DNA of 64,000 nucleotides from UBA4615 sp964399635 (GTDB lineage Bacteria > Pseudomonadota > Gammaproteobacteria > Burkholderiales > Burkholderiaceae_E), in assembly GCA_964399635.1 (NCBI GenBank), contig CAYNRU010000007.1, positions 62,001 to 126,000 on the forward strand, given 5' to 3'. The notes beneath the pieces were generated by a model, which worked only from the letters and a program-made list of their open reading frames with translations, ran no database searches and had not been told where the DNA came from. Shown piece by piece: positions 1 to 10,031 of this stretch (within the stretch, counting starts at the first letter, position 1; each line of letters opens with the position of its first letter). A program made the translations under genes and the position numbers.

Positions 1-1
1 G

Positions 2-118
2 AGCTTCGCGGCGGTGGTCAGGGCGATCCTGCCGTTCTACCTGCCGCTGGGCATCGCGCTGATCGCGATCACCTACTGGCCGGACCTGTCGCTGTGGCTG
101 CCGCGCATGCTCAAGTGA
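2..118 (+). CDS. TRAP transporter large permease (DctM-like), C-terminal fragment
   Basis: Only the last 38 codons lie in the window; the gene begins upstream of it. The readable peptide is one hydrophobic helix starting near LPFYLPLGIALIAITYWPDL and ending in LPRMLK. A helix with a 'P-x-LSLWLP' tail at the very C-terminus is characteristic of the TRAP large membrane subunit, which imports dicarboxylates, sugar acids or related anions with a sodium gradient and a periplasmic receptor. About 100 bp separate it from the downstream SDR gene on the same strand, so it probably belongs to the same catabolic cluster. The call rests on this short tail only. Confidence 0.6.
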   Translation, partial: SFAAVVRAILPFYLPLGIALIAITYWPDLSLWLPRMLK

Positions 119-220
119 GCGCCGCCGCGCCCCCGGCGCGCCGCGCTTTGGCCGGAAGGGGCCGTTCGGATTAAAGTCGCGGGTTCTGCGGACGCACCCC
201 ATTCCATTGGAGACCGGCAC

Positions 221-967
221 TTGAACACCATCGACATGAAGGACCGCTGCGCGGTGATCACCGGCGGCGCGGCCGGCATCGGGCTGGCCATCGGCCGGCG
301 CCTGGCCGCGAGCGGCGCCCGCGTCGCGCTGTGGGACCTCGACGAGAAGGCCGCCGCCGCGGCCGCCGCCGGGCTGGGCGCGGGCCACCTGGGCCTCGCC
401 GTGGACGTCGCCGACGAAGCATCGGTGCAGCGCGCCACCGATGCGACCGCAGCCGCCTTCGGCCGCATCGACGTGCTGGTGTGCAGTGCCGGCATCACCG
501 GGCCCAACACCACCACCGTCGAGTACCCGCCCGATGCCTGGCGCAAGGTCTTCGACGTCAACGTGCACGGCGTCTTCTACTGCAACCGCGCCGTCGGCAG
601 GAAGATGCTCGAGCGCGACTACGGCCGCATCGTCAACATCGCCTCGATCGCGGGCAAGGAAGGCAACCCCAACGCGTCGGCCTACTCGGCCTCCAAGGCG
701 GCGGTGATCGGGCTGACCAAGTCGATCGGCAAGGAGCTGGCCAGGACCGGCATCCGCGTGAACTGCGTGACGCCGGCGGCGGTCAAGACCGGGATCTTCG
801 ACCAGATGACCCAGCAGCACATCGACTTCATGCTGTCCAAGATCCCGATGGGCCGGTTCGGCGGCGTCGACGAGATCGCGGCGATGGTCGCGTGGCTGGC
901 GAGCGAGGAGTGCTCCTTCTCGACCGGCGCGGTGTTCGACCTCTCCGGCGGCCGGGCGGTGTACTGA
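221..967 (+). CDS. SDR family NAD(P)-dependent oxidoreductase
   Basis: Classical short-chain dehydrogenase of 248 residues, the usual length. It has the nucleotide-binding motif TGGAAGIG at residues 14-21, CSAG at 88-91 and the catalytic set S142, Y155, K159 (YSASK). I chose the TTG start because GGAGA at 209-213 lies 7 nt upstream; the ATG at 236 would be too far from any ribosome site. It is followed after 1 bp by an Ldh-family dehydrogenase and preceded by a TRAP permease, so it likely oxidises or reduces a hydroxylated acid or sugar acid. The substrate cannot be read from the sequence. Confidence 0.9.
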   Translation: MNTIDMKDRCAVITGGAAGIGLAIGRRLAASGARVALWDLDEKAAAAAAAGLGAGHLGLAVDVADEASVQRATDATAAAFGRIDVLVCSAGITGPNTTTVEYPPDAWRKVFDVNVHGVFYCNRAVGRKMLERDYGRIVNIASIAGKEGNPNASAYSASKAAVIGLTKSIGKELARTGIRVNCVTPAAVKTGIFDQMTQQHIDFMLSKIPMGRFGGVDEIAAMVAWLASEECSFSTGAVFDLSGGRAVY

Positions 968-968
968 G

Positions 969-2060
969 GTGGCCGGCGTCTCTTCTCCGACGCACGCCGG
1001 CGCGCCGCCTGTCCGTCACGCGGCCGCCGACCTGGTCGCCTGGTCGCAGGGGCTGCTGCAGGCAGCGGGCCTGGACGCGGGCCTCGCCGAGGACGTGGCC
1101 GAGGTGCTGGTCGAGGGCGACCTGCTGGGCCACGACACCCACGGTCTGGCGCTGCTCGCCGGCTACCTGGGCGAGATCGACACGGGCGCGATGGCCGCGA
1201 CCGGCGAGCCCGAGGTGGTTGCCGAGCGCACGGTCGTCGCGACCTGGGACGGCCGCAGGCTGCCCGGGCCGGCGCTGGTGCGCCGTGCGATCGACTGGGC
1301 GGCGCCGCGCGCCCGCGAGCACGGCAGCGCCACGGTGGTGATCCGCCGCAGCCACCACATCGCCTGTCTCGCCGCCTACCTCGAGCCTTCGGCCCGCAGC
1401 GGCCTGCTGGTCGAGGTCTACAGCTCCGATCCGGCGGTGGCGAGCGTCGCGCCCTTCGGCGGCACGCGCGCGGTGTTCACGCCCAATCCGATGGCGGTGG
1501 GCATCCCCACCTCCGGCGAGCCGGTGCTGATCGACATCTCCGCGTCGATCACCACCAACGGCATGACGAACCGCATGAAGGCGGCAGGCCTGCGCGGCGA
1601 GCACGCGTGGTGGCTCGATGCGCTCGGCCAGCCCACCGACGACCCGGGCGTGCTGTCGGCGCAGCCGCCGGGCACGATCCTGCCGCTCGGCGGCCTCGAC
1701 ACCGGCCACAAGGGCTATGGCCTGGCGCTGGCCATCGAGGCGATGACCGGGGGGCTCGCCGGCTTCGGCCGGGCCGACGTGCCGCAGGGCTGGGGGGCGA
1801 CGGTCTGCGTGCGGCTCACCGATCCGGATGCGCTCGGCGGGCTTGCGGCCTTCACCCGCCAGACCGACTGGATCGTCAAGGCCTGCCACGACTCGGTGCC
1901 CCGCGACCCGTCGCGACCGGTCCGATTGCCGGGCGAGCGCGCGCTGGCCCGCAAGCACGAGCAGCTGCGCCGCGGCGTTGCGCTGCATCCGTCGATCCTG
2001 CCGGCGCTCGCCCGCTGGGCGCAGCGCTTCGGCATGCCGGCGCCGCGGCCCGTCGCCTGA
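969..2060 (+). CDS. Ldh family (malate/L-sulfolactate-type) oxidoreductase
   Basis: 363-residue member of the type 2 malate/L-lactate dehydrogenase family, NAD(P)-dependent enzymes with a fold unrelated to the Rossmann dehydrogenases. Family motifs are visible: GHDTHG at 54-59 with the conserved histidine, NPMAVGIP in the middle, and GHKGYGLAL towards the C-terminal half. The GTG start follows the SDR stop by 1 bp, which indicates translational coupling. Known members act on malate, sulfolactate, ureidoglycolate, 2,3-diketogulonate or cyclic imino acids. With the TRAP permease and SDR, oxidation of an imported 2-hydroxy acid is likely, but the substrate is open. Confidence 0.88.
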   Translation: MAGVSSPTHAGAPPVRHAAADLVAWSQGLLQAAGLDAGLAEDVAEVLVEGDLLGHDTHGLALLAGYLGEIDTGAMAATGEPEVVAERTVVATWDGRRLPGPALVRRAIDWAAPRAREHGSATVVIRRSHHIACLAAYLEPSARSGLLVEVYSSDPAVASVAPFGGTRAVFTPNPMAVGIPTSGEPVLIDISASITTNGMTNRMKAAGLRGEHAWWLDALGQPTDDPGVLSAQPPGTILPLGGLDTGHKGYGLALAIEAMTGGLAGFGRADVPQGWGATVCVRLTDPDALGGLAAFTRQTDWIVKACHDSVPRDPSRPVRLPGERALARKHEQLRRGVALHPSILPALARWAQRFGMPAPRPVA

Positions 2061-2336
2061 CGGGCGGGCGGCCCTGGTCCGCCGGGAGCTCGGCCCGGGG
2101 CTGCCCGATCCGGCGACCGCATGACGCGACCGGCGACCCGATGCGGCCGACGAGACGGGCGGTGTTCAGGTAGTTCCGGCGCGCGTTGATCCCGCCGGCG
2201 CGGCTGCGCGCCGGCCCCCGGCCGTTGGGGCCGACGGGCGAGCCGATCGTCCTGCGCCTCGATGCCGACGGCCAGCCCGCGGCGGAATCGCTCGTCTATA
2301 CTGCGGCGCCCCGCCCACCCGCCACGAGCCGACGCC

Positions 2337-3275
2337 ATGTCCCGACCCGTCCTGCTGATGTCCCCCCTCTACGCGCCGACCCAGACCGAGCTCGAGGCGA
2401 CCTGGCAGGTGCAGCGCCATCACGAGGCCGCCGACAAGGCCGCGCTGGTCGCGTCGATGGCCGACCGCTGCGAGGTGGTGGTCACCTCGGGCGGCCGCGG
2501 GATCGAGGCGGCTCTCATGAAGCAGCTGCCCCGGCTCAAGCTGGTGTCCTGCTTCGGGGTGGGGGTGGACGCGATCGACCTGGACTACTGCCGCGCCCAC
2601 GGCATCGCCGTCACCAACACGCCCGACGTGCTCACCGACGATGTCGCCGACCTGGCGGTCGCGCTGATGCTCGCGTCGCTGCGTCAGATCGTCGCGGCCG
2701 ACCGCTGGGTGCGCGACGGCAACTGGGTCGCGCGCGGCGCGCTGCCGCTCACCACCACGGTCACGCGCCGCAAGGTGGGCATCGTGGGGCTGGGGCGGAT
2801 CGGCGCCGCGATCGGGCAGCGGGTGGCCTCGTTCGGCACCGAGGTGGCCTACCACGGACCCAACCGCAAGCCGGTCGAGTGGGCGTATCACGCCGACCTG
2901 GTGGCCATGGCCCGCTGGGCCGACGTGCTGATCGCCGCCTGCCCGGGGGGCGCGGCGACCCGCGGCCTGATCTCGCGGCCGGTGCTCGAGGCGCTCGGGC
3001 CCAGGGGCCACTTCGTCAACATCGCGCGCGGCTCGGTGGTCGACCAGCCCGCGCTGATCGAGCTGCTGCAGTCCGGCGCCCTGGGCGGCGCGGGCCTGGA
3101 CGTGTTCGACGACGAGCCCAAGGTGCCGCAGGCGCTGATCGCGATGCCCCACGTCGTGCTGCAGCCGCACCACGCGAGCGGCACGCACGACACGCGGACC
3201 GCGATGGGCCGCCTGACGATCGACAACGTCGCCGCGTACTTCGCCGGCAAGCCGCTGATCACCCCGGTCGGCTGA
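2337..3275 (+). CDS. D-isomer-specific 2-hydroxyacid dehydrogenase
   Basis: 312-residue NAD(P)-dependent dehydrogenase of the GRHPR/hydroxypyruvate reductase branch. It shows the Rossmann motif GLGRIG at 151-156 and the catalytic triad R231 (NIARGSVVD), E260 (FDDEPKVP) and H278 (QPHHAS). The ATG at 2337 gives the usual N-terminus; in-frame sequence upstream has no homology feel. A TATACT at 2297-2302 could be its own -10 box, with about a 28-nt leader. It probably interconverts a 2-keto and a D-2-hydroxy acid such as glyoxylate/glycolate or hydroxypyruvate/glycerate, and it fits the hydroxy-acid theme of the upstream genes. Confidence 0.9.
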   Translation: MSRPVLLMSPLYAPTQTELEATWQVQRHHEAADKAALVASMADRCEVVVTSGGRGIEAALMKQLPRLKLVSCFGVGVDAIDLDYCRAHGIAVTNTPDVLTDDVADLAVALMLASLRQIVAADRWVRDGNWVARGALPLTTTVTRRKVGIVGLGRIGAAIGQRVASFGTEVAYHGPNRKPVEWAYHADLVAMARWADVLIAACPGGAATRGLISRPVLEALGPRGHFVNIARGSVVDQPALIELLQSGALGGAGLDVFDDEPKVPQALIAMPHVVLQPHHASGTHDTRTAMGRLTIDNVAAYFAGKPLITPVG

Positions 3276-3303
3276 CGCGTCCGGCCCCGGGGGCGCGCGT
3301 CGC

Positions 3304-3327
3304 GCCGGCGCCCCTCCAGGCGCCGGC
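3304..3327. terminator. Hairpin between convergent genes
   Basis: Perfect inverted repeat with a 9-bp stem (GCCGGCGCC / GGCGCCGGC) and the 6-nt loop CCTCCA, in the gap between the convergent hydroxyacid dehydrogenase and rppH genes. A second perfect hairpin (GGGGCC-GCG-GGCCCC) follows at 3358-3372. Neither has a T-run, so these are plausible transcript 3'-end structures but not textbook intrinsic terminators. Confidence 0.4.
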
Positions 3328-3377
3328 TGCGGAATATCCCAGTCGAATCAATCGCTTGGGGCCGCGGGCCCCGACGC

Positions 3378-3995
3378 TCAGCCGATGGCGGTGCCCGGTT
3401 CCGCGGGCGGCGGGTCGAGCGGGCCCGCGGCGGGCGGCGCCTCCGCGCTCACCGCCTGCTCGCCCCGAAGGCCGCGTTGCCGGGCGTTCTGGCGCAGGTA
3501 GCGCCCGGGCTCGGCGCGCGAGGCGCCGAACAGGTGGCGCGACAGCTCGGTCAGCGCCTGCTCGTAGACGCCGCGCTTGAACTCGATCACCGACTCGAGC
3601 GGGATCCAGAAGTCGTGCCAGCGCCAGGCGTCGAACTCCGGATGCTCGGAGGCGCGCAGGCAGACGTCGCTGTCCTTGCCCACCAGGCGCAGCAGGAACC
3701 AGATCTGCTTCTGGCCGCGGTAGTGACCCCGCCACTCGCGGCGGACCCAGTTCTGGGGGACGTCGTAGCGCAGCCAGTCGCGGGTGCGGGCGATGATCCG
3801 CACGTGATCGGGCATCAGACCGACCTCCTCGTGCAGCTCGCGGAACATCGCCTGCTCGGGCGTCTCGCCGCGGTTGATGCCGCCCTGCGGGAACTGCCAC
3901 GCGTGCTCCCGGATGCGCTTGCCCCAGAACACCTCGTTGCGCTGATTGGCCAGGATGATGCCGACGTTGGGGCGATAGCCGTCCTTGTCCAGCAT
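3378..3995 (-). CDS. rppH: RNA pyrophosphohydrolase (Nudix)
   Basis: 205-residue Nudix hydrolase. The complete Nudix box is at residues 38-60: G38, then E44, then REL-EE-GL with E53, E56 and E57 binding metal. The N-terminus (MLDKDGYRPNVGIIL) and the motif WQFPQGGI are typical of RppH, which removes pyrophosphate from 5'-triphosphorylated mRNA and so starts 5'-end-dependent decay in the cytoplasm. The C-terminal 40 residues are a low-complexity extension beyond the core. The gene diverges from proS, the standard arrangement in Betaproteobacteria. Confidence 0.95.
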   Translation of the reverse strand: MLDKDGYRPNVGIILANQRNEVFWGKRIREHAWQFPQGGINRGETPEQAMFRELHEEVGLMPDHVRIIARTRDWLRYDVPQNWVRREWRGHYRGQKQIWFLLRLVGKDSDVCLRASEHPEFDAWRWHDFWIPLESVIEFKRGVYEQALTELSRHLFGASRAEPGRYLRQNARQRGLRGEQAVSAEAPPAAGPLDPPPAEPGTAIG

Positions 3996-4014
3996 GGGCT
4001 ACCCCTCGATCACT

Positions 4015-4020
4015 TAGAAT
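4015..4020 (+). promoter_or_regulatory. Putative -10 box for proS
   Basis: TAGAAT at 4015-4020 lies in the 76-bp divergent gap between rppH and proS. It predicts a proS start near 4027 and a leader of about 45 nt. No good -35 is visible. On the opposite strand the same gap reads TATAAT at 4035-4030, a candidate for rppH. Confidence 0.45.
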
Positions 4021-4071
4021 TGCACCGATTATATCGATGAAGCGCCGCCTGCCGCGCATGCCCCGGACCCC

Positions 4072-5849
<1,778 letters not shown>

Positions 5850-5856
<7 letters not shown>

Positions 5857-6578
5857 CGGAACACGGCGGATCACGGCGACTCCCGGACGGTTGGGCAGGA
5901 TGGCGGCTGCGCGCGGCGCTCGCTGCGGTCGCGTTCGCCGTCGGGCTCGCGCTGCCCGCGCAGGAGGCCCGGGCCGGCGCGCAGCTCTACGAGCCGCTGT
6001 CCGATTCGCTGCGCAGCGCGCTCGCCGCAGCCCTCGTCGACCGCTCCCCGCCCGAGCCCCGCTTCGCGTCGCTGCAGGAGCGCGCCGACTGGCTGGCCGA
6101 CATGGCCGATCGCCTGCCCGCGCGCCACAAGCCGAGCCAGCGCGAGCGCATCGAGTTCCTGCAGATGGTCCGCTACGAGGCGCAGCGCGCCGGCCTCGAC
6201 CCGGAGCTGGTGCTCGGCCTGATCCAGGTGGAGAGCGGGTTCCGGCGACACGCGATCTCGATCGCGGGGGCACGCGGCTACATGCAGGTCATGCCGTTCT
6301 GGACGCGGCTGATCGGCGACGGGGAGGCCTCCGGGCTCTTCGATCCGCGGACCAACCTGCGCTACGGCTGCGTGATCCTGCGGCACTACCTCGACATCGA
6401 GCGCGGCGATCTCTATCGCGCGCTCGGTCGCTACAACGGCAGCCTTGGCCGTCCCGAGTACCCCGGCGCGGTGCTGGCGGCGTGGCGGCGTTGGACCTGG
6501 AACGGCGGGCAGCCACGGCTGCAGCAGGTGTCCGGGCGGCCGACCCTCGCCCAGCAGGGGCCGGCGCCGCTCCGATAG
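5850..6578 (+). CDS. Lytic transglycosylase (SLT domain)
   Basis: 242-residue peptidoglycan lyase, exported by a signal peptide at about 15-42 (hydrophobic core then QEARAG). The SLT domain runs from about 100 to 225, with catalytic E128 in IQVESGF, the GYMQVMPFW motif at 143-151 and NLRYG further on. Such enzymes cleave MurNAc-GlcNAc bonds in the periplasm, leaving 1,6-anhydro-MurNAc. I chose the GTG at 5850, which overlaps the proS stop by 7 nt and gives an intact signal peptide; longer in-frame starts would place coding sequence deep within proS. Co-transcription with proS is likely. Confidence 0.88.
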
Positions 6579-6681
6579 GTCTCGCGCCGGCCCGCGGCGG
6601 CTGCGCGCCGGCTGCCCGGCCCGGCCGGGCCAGGCCCATCGGATCGATCTTCCCCGGCGGCCCCGCGGCGCGGCAGCGGCC

Positions 6682-7935
6682 GTGAGGCCGGCGCCTGTCG
6701 TCGGCCCGCCGGGCCTCCCCGCATGGTGGCGGGTGCTGTGGCCCGGGATCGCGGCGCTGGTCGCGGTGATGGGCATCGGCCGCTTCGTCTACACGCCGAT
6801 CCTGCCCGAGATGCTGGCGGCGGGCGCGCTGACGCTGCGCGAGGCCGGCTGGGTCGCAGCGGCCAACTTCCTCGGCTACCTGATCGGTGCGACGGCCGCC
6901 TCGGCGATCCACGAGCGCCGCCTGCACGCGCGGCTCGCGCGCGCCGGGCTGGTGCTCACCATCGCGACGCTCGCCGCGATGGCGGTGCTCGAGGGCAGCG
7001 TCGCATGGATGGCGGTCCGCTTCGCGGCGGGCCTGGCCAGCGCGTTGGGGCTGGTCTTCGTGTCGACGCAGGTGCTGGAGCGGCTGACCGCGCTCGGCGC
7101 GGCCGACCGCACGATCTGGCTCTATTCGGGCGTCGCGATCGGCATCGCCGGGTCCGCGCTGCTGACCCTGGGTGGCCATGCGATCGGGCTCGGATGGCAG
7201 GCCTCGTGGGCGGCGGCGGCAGCCCTCGCCGCGGCGTTCGCGCTGGCCGCCTGGCAAGGGGCGGGGGGCGGGCCGTCGCCCGCGTCGCCCCTGCAGACGC
7301 CGGCGTCGGTCGAGGCCGTCGGAGTGCCAGCCGGGGCGGTGCGCGCACCGGCCGGACCGCTGCCGTCGTTCCCGCCACCGGACGCCGGCGCGCCGCGCGC
7401 CTTCGCTGCGACCGTCGTCGCCTACGGCCTGTTCGGCCTGGGCTACGTGATCCATGCGACCTACCTGCCCGCGATGGTCCGAGCCGCCGGCTACTCGGCC
7501 GACACCGCGACGTGGATCTGGGTGCTGGTGGGGCTGGTGGCGCTGCCATCGATCGCTCTGTGGCGCGCGGTGGCGCGGCGCCGAGGCACGCGCGCCGCGA
7601 TCGTCGGCTGCTACCTGGTCGCCGGCAGCACGGCGCTCGTGCCGCTGATCGGCGACTCGATCGCGGGCGCGGCGGTCGCCGCGGTCGGGCTGGGCGCGAC
7701 CTTCATCCCGATCTCGGGCCTGTCGCTGCCGTTCGCGCGCGCGCTCGACCCCTCGCGCAGTGCCCGCGCGATCGGGCTGATGACCGCGGCGTTCGGGGGC
7801 GGGCAGATCGTGGGGCCGGTGGCCGCTGCCTACCTGGCCGACGGCCGCGGCTTCGGCGGCCCCTCCGTGCTGGCCTGCGCCGTGCTGCTGGCGGCGGCCG
7901 CGCTGTCGGTGCCCAAGCTCGGCGCGCGCCGCTGA
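6682..7935 (+). CDS. MFS transporter, YbfB/YjiJ family
   Basis: Hydrophobic protein of about 417 residues with around 12 transmembrane helices, broken by a Pro/Ser/Ala-rich loop of about 45 residues in the middle (near 195-240). The first helix ends in MGIGRFVYTPILPEM, the signature of the YbfB/YjiJ family of major facilitator carriers, whose substrates are mostly unknown. The start is uncertain: the GTG at 6682 has only a weak ribosome site and a GTG at 6733 is also in frame. It converges on the thioesterase gene with a 10-bp gap. Confidence 0.85.
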   Translation: MRPAPVVGPPGLPAWWRVLWPGIAALVAVMGIGRFVYTPILPEMLAAGALTLREAGWVAAANFLGYLIGATAASAIHERRLHARLARAGLVLTIATLAAMAVLEGSVAWMAVRFAAGLASALGLVFVSTQVLERLTALGAADRTIWLYSGVAIGIAGSALLTLGGHAIGLGWQASWAAAAALAAAFALAAWQGAGGGPSPASPLQTPASVEAVGVPAGAVRAPAGPLPSFPPPDAGAPRAFAATVVAYGLFGLGYVIHATYLPAMVRAAGYSADTATWIWVLVGLVALPSIALWRAVARRRGTRAAIVGCYLVAGSTALVPLIGDSIAGAAVAAVGLGATFIPISGLSLPFARALDPSRSARAIGLMTAAFGGGQIVGPVAAAYLADGRGFGGPSVLACAVLLAAAALSVPKLGARR

Positions 7936-7945
7936 GCCCGCTCGC

Positions 7946-8383
7946 TCAGGCGCCGAGGATCGCCATCGTGATCCGCGACGTGCACACCAGCCGGCCGGCC
8001 TCGTCGCGCAGCTCGATCTGCCACACGTGGGTGCTGCGGCCCACGTGCACCGGCCTGCATTCGCCGATCACCCAGCCCTCCCGGACCGCTCGCACGTGGT
8101 TGGCGTTGATGTCCAGCCCCACCGCATGCTGGCCGGGGGGCAGGCACAGCGTCGCCGCGACGCTGCCGAGCGTCTCGGCCAGCACCACCGACGCGCCGCC
8201 GTGCAGGATGCCCGCCGGCTGGCGGGTCCGCGCGTCGACCGGCATGCGGGCGCGCAGCAGGTCGGGCCCGACCTGCAGGAACTCGATGCCCAGGTGCTCG
8301 ACGGTCGTGCCGCGGTGCAGGGCCTCGAGGGCGGCGGGAGACGAGGGGCGGCGGAACAGGGTCGGGGCGGTTGCGTCGGACAT
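7946..8383 (-). CDS. Hotdog-fold thioesterase (PaaI/YbdB/MenI type)
   Basis: 145-residue hotdog thioesterase. The substrate and catalytic motif G-x-LHGGASVVLAETLGS (about residues 52-68) carries the conserved HGG and glutamate of the YbdB/EntH-MenI-PaaI group, which hydrolyses aryl- or acyl-CoA or carrier-protein thioesters in the cytoplasm. The ATG at 8383 gives the normal N-terminus. It diverges from an acyl-CoA ligase gene, so the two may act on related CoA esters, although the shared substrate is a guess. Confidence 0.88.
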   Translation of the reverse strand: MSDATAPTLFRRPSSPAALEALHRGTTVEHLGIEFLQVGPDLLRARMPVDARTRQPAGILHGGASVVLAETLGSVAATLCLPPGQHAVGLDINANHVRAVREGWVIGECRPVHVGRSTHVWQIELRDEAGRLVCTSRITMAILGA

Positions 8384-8450
8384 GGCGGGGGGGCTGCGCT
8401 CGGGGCTCGGGCATCGGGGCCGGCCATGGTAGCCGCTGTGTCGATGCGTG

Positions 8451-8456
8451 GATAAT
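8451..8456 (+). promoter_or_regulatory. Putative -10 box for the acyl-CoA ligase
   Basis: GATAAT at 8451-8456 in the divergent gap. It would give a transcript start near 8463, just before the strong ribosome site AGGAGGAG at 8463-8470 that serves the ATG at 8478. The -35 is not clear. Confidence 0.4.
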
Positions 8457-8477
8457 CGGCGCAGGAGGAGACCCGCG

Positions 8478-10031
8478 ATGAACCTCGCCGCACCGCTGCA
8501 GCGCTGGGCCCGCAACGCGCCCGCGCACCCCGCGATCCTGTTCGAGGGCGCGGCGATCGGCTACGGCGAGCTCGAGGCCCGTGCAAGCCGCCTCGCCCAT
8601 GCGCTGCGGGGGCACGGCGTGGCCGCCGGCGACCGCGTCGCGCTGTTCCTGCCCAACGTGCCCGACTTCGCGGTCGCCTACTACGCCGCGCAGATGCTCG
8701 GCGCGGTGACGGTCTCGATCAACGCGGCCTTCAAGGCCGCCGAGGTCGAGTACCTGGTCAACGACTCGGGTGCGGCCGTGCTGTTCACGCTTGTCGAGCT
8801 GGTCGGTTGCGTGCCGCGCGACCGGTGCCCGGGCCTGCGGCACGTGGTCGCCTGCGACGCGCCGGTCTCCGGCCGGTCGCCGGGGGCGGCATCCGACGGC
8901 GCCGTTGCGCTGGCCGACTGGCTCGCGGCCGTGCCGCCGAGCACGGGCGGCCTCGAGCTCATCGAGCGCCGCGCCGAGGATCCGGCGTCGCTGCTCTATT
9001 CGTCGGGCACCACCGGCTTTCCCAAGGGCGTGACGCTGACCCAGCGCAACATCGCCACCAACGTCGCCACCGCCGCGGCGGCCTCCGGCTACCGGCCCGA
9101 CGACCGCCTCGCGCTGTTCCTGCCGCTCTTCCACGTCTATGGCCAGAACTACATCCTCAACGGCGCGGTGCTCGCCGGCGCCACCGTCGCGATGTTCCGC
9201 CGCTTCGTCCCGGAACAGGTGCTCGACGCCATCCAGCGCGAGCGCATCACCATGCTCTTTGGCGTGCCGACGATCTTCATCGGCCTGCTCGGCATGGACC
9301 TCTCGCGCTGGGACCTGTCCTCGATCCGCTACGAGATGTCGGCCGCCTCGACCATGCCCGAGGCGGTGTCGCGGCGCTGGACCGAGCGCTTCGGGCGGCG
9401 GGTCTTCGAGGGCTACGGGCTGACCGAGTGCTCGCCCTTCGCCTGCTACAACGATGCGCTCGAGCACCGGTTCGGGTCGGTGGGCCGCGCGGTCGAGGGC
9501 TTCGAGCTGCAGATCCACGACGCGCAGGGGCGGGTGCTGCCGCACGGCGAGTGGGGCGAGATCGTGATCCGCGGGCCGGGCGTGATGGCGGGCTACTGGA
9601 TGCGCCCCAAGGAGACCGCCGAGGCGCTGCGCGACGGCTGGCTCCACTCGGGCGACATCGGCCGTATGGACGACGAGGGCTACGTGTTCATCGTCGACCG
9701 CGTGAAGGACATGATCAACGTGTCAGGCTTCAAGGTCTGGCCTGCCGAGGTCGAGCAGTACCTGTACCGGATGCCGCAGGTCCACGAGTGCGCGGTCTAC
9801 GGCACCCCGGATCCGGTCAAGGAGGAGCAGGTCGCGGCCGCTGTCGTCGCCCGGCCCGGCTCGGACCTCACGGGTGAGCAGGTCATCGCCTGGTGCCGCG
9901 AGCACCTCGCCGCCTACAAGGTGCCGGCGCGCGTCGACGTGGTCACCGACCTGCCCAAGAGCGCGACCGGCAAGCTGCTCAAGCGCGTCCTGCGCGAGCA
10001 GGCCACCCTTCCCAGGAACCCACCCCCATGA
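8478..10031 (+). CDS. Long-chain fatty acid-CoA ligase (AMP-binding enzyme)
   Basis: 517-residue adenylate-forming enzyme that activates a carboxylic acid with ATP and joins it to CoA. The P-loop-like motif YSSGTTGFPKGV lies near residue 174, the adenylate motif YGLTECSP near 314, and the hinge plus C-terminal domain (GWLHSGDIG, then VKDMINVSGFKVWP) after about 390. The C-terminal KSATGKLLKR holds the catalytic lysine. The start is well set by the AGGAGGAG site 7 nt upstream. The stop overlaps the next gene's ATG by 4 nt, so the ligase and hydrolase are one operon. Chain length or aryl preference cannot be told. Confidence 0.92.
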   Translation: MNLAAPLQRWARNAPAHPAILFEGAAIGYGELEARASRLAHALRGHGVAAGDRVALFLPNVPDFAVAYYAAQMLGAVTVSINAAFKAAEVEYLVNDSGAAVLFTLVELVGCVPRDRCPGLRHVVACDAPVSGRSPGAASDGAVALADWLAAVPPSTGGLELIERRAEDPASLLYSSGTTGFPKGVTLTQRNIATNVATAAAASGYRPDDRLALFLPLFHVYGQNYILNGAVLAGATVAMFRRFVPEQVLDAIQRERITMLFGVPTIFIGLLGMDLSRWDLSSIRYEMSAASTMPEAVSRRWTERFGRRVFEGYGLTECSPFACYNDALEHRFGSVGRAVEGFELQIHDAQGRVLPHGEWGEIVIRGPGVMAGYWMRPKETAEALRDGWLHSGDIGRMDDEGYVFIVDRVKDMINVSGFKVWPAEVEQYLYRMPQVHECAVYGTPDPVKEEQVAAAVVARPGSDLTGEQVIAWCREHLAAYKVPARVDVVTDLPKSATGKLLKRVLREQATLPRNPPP

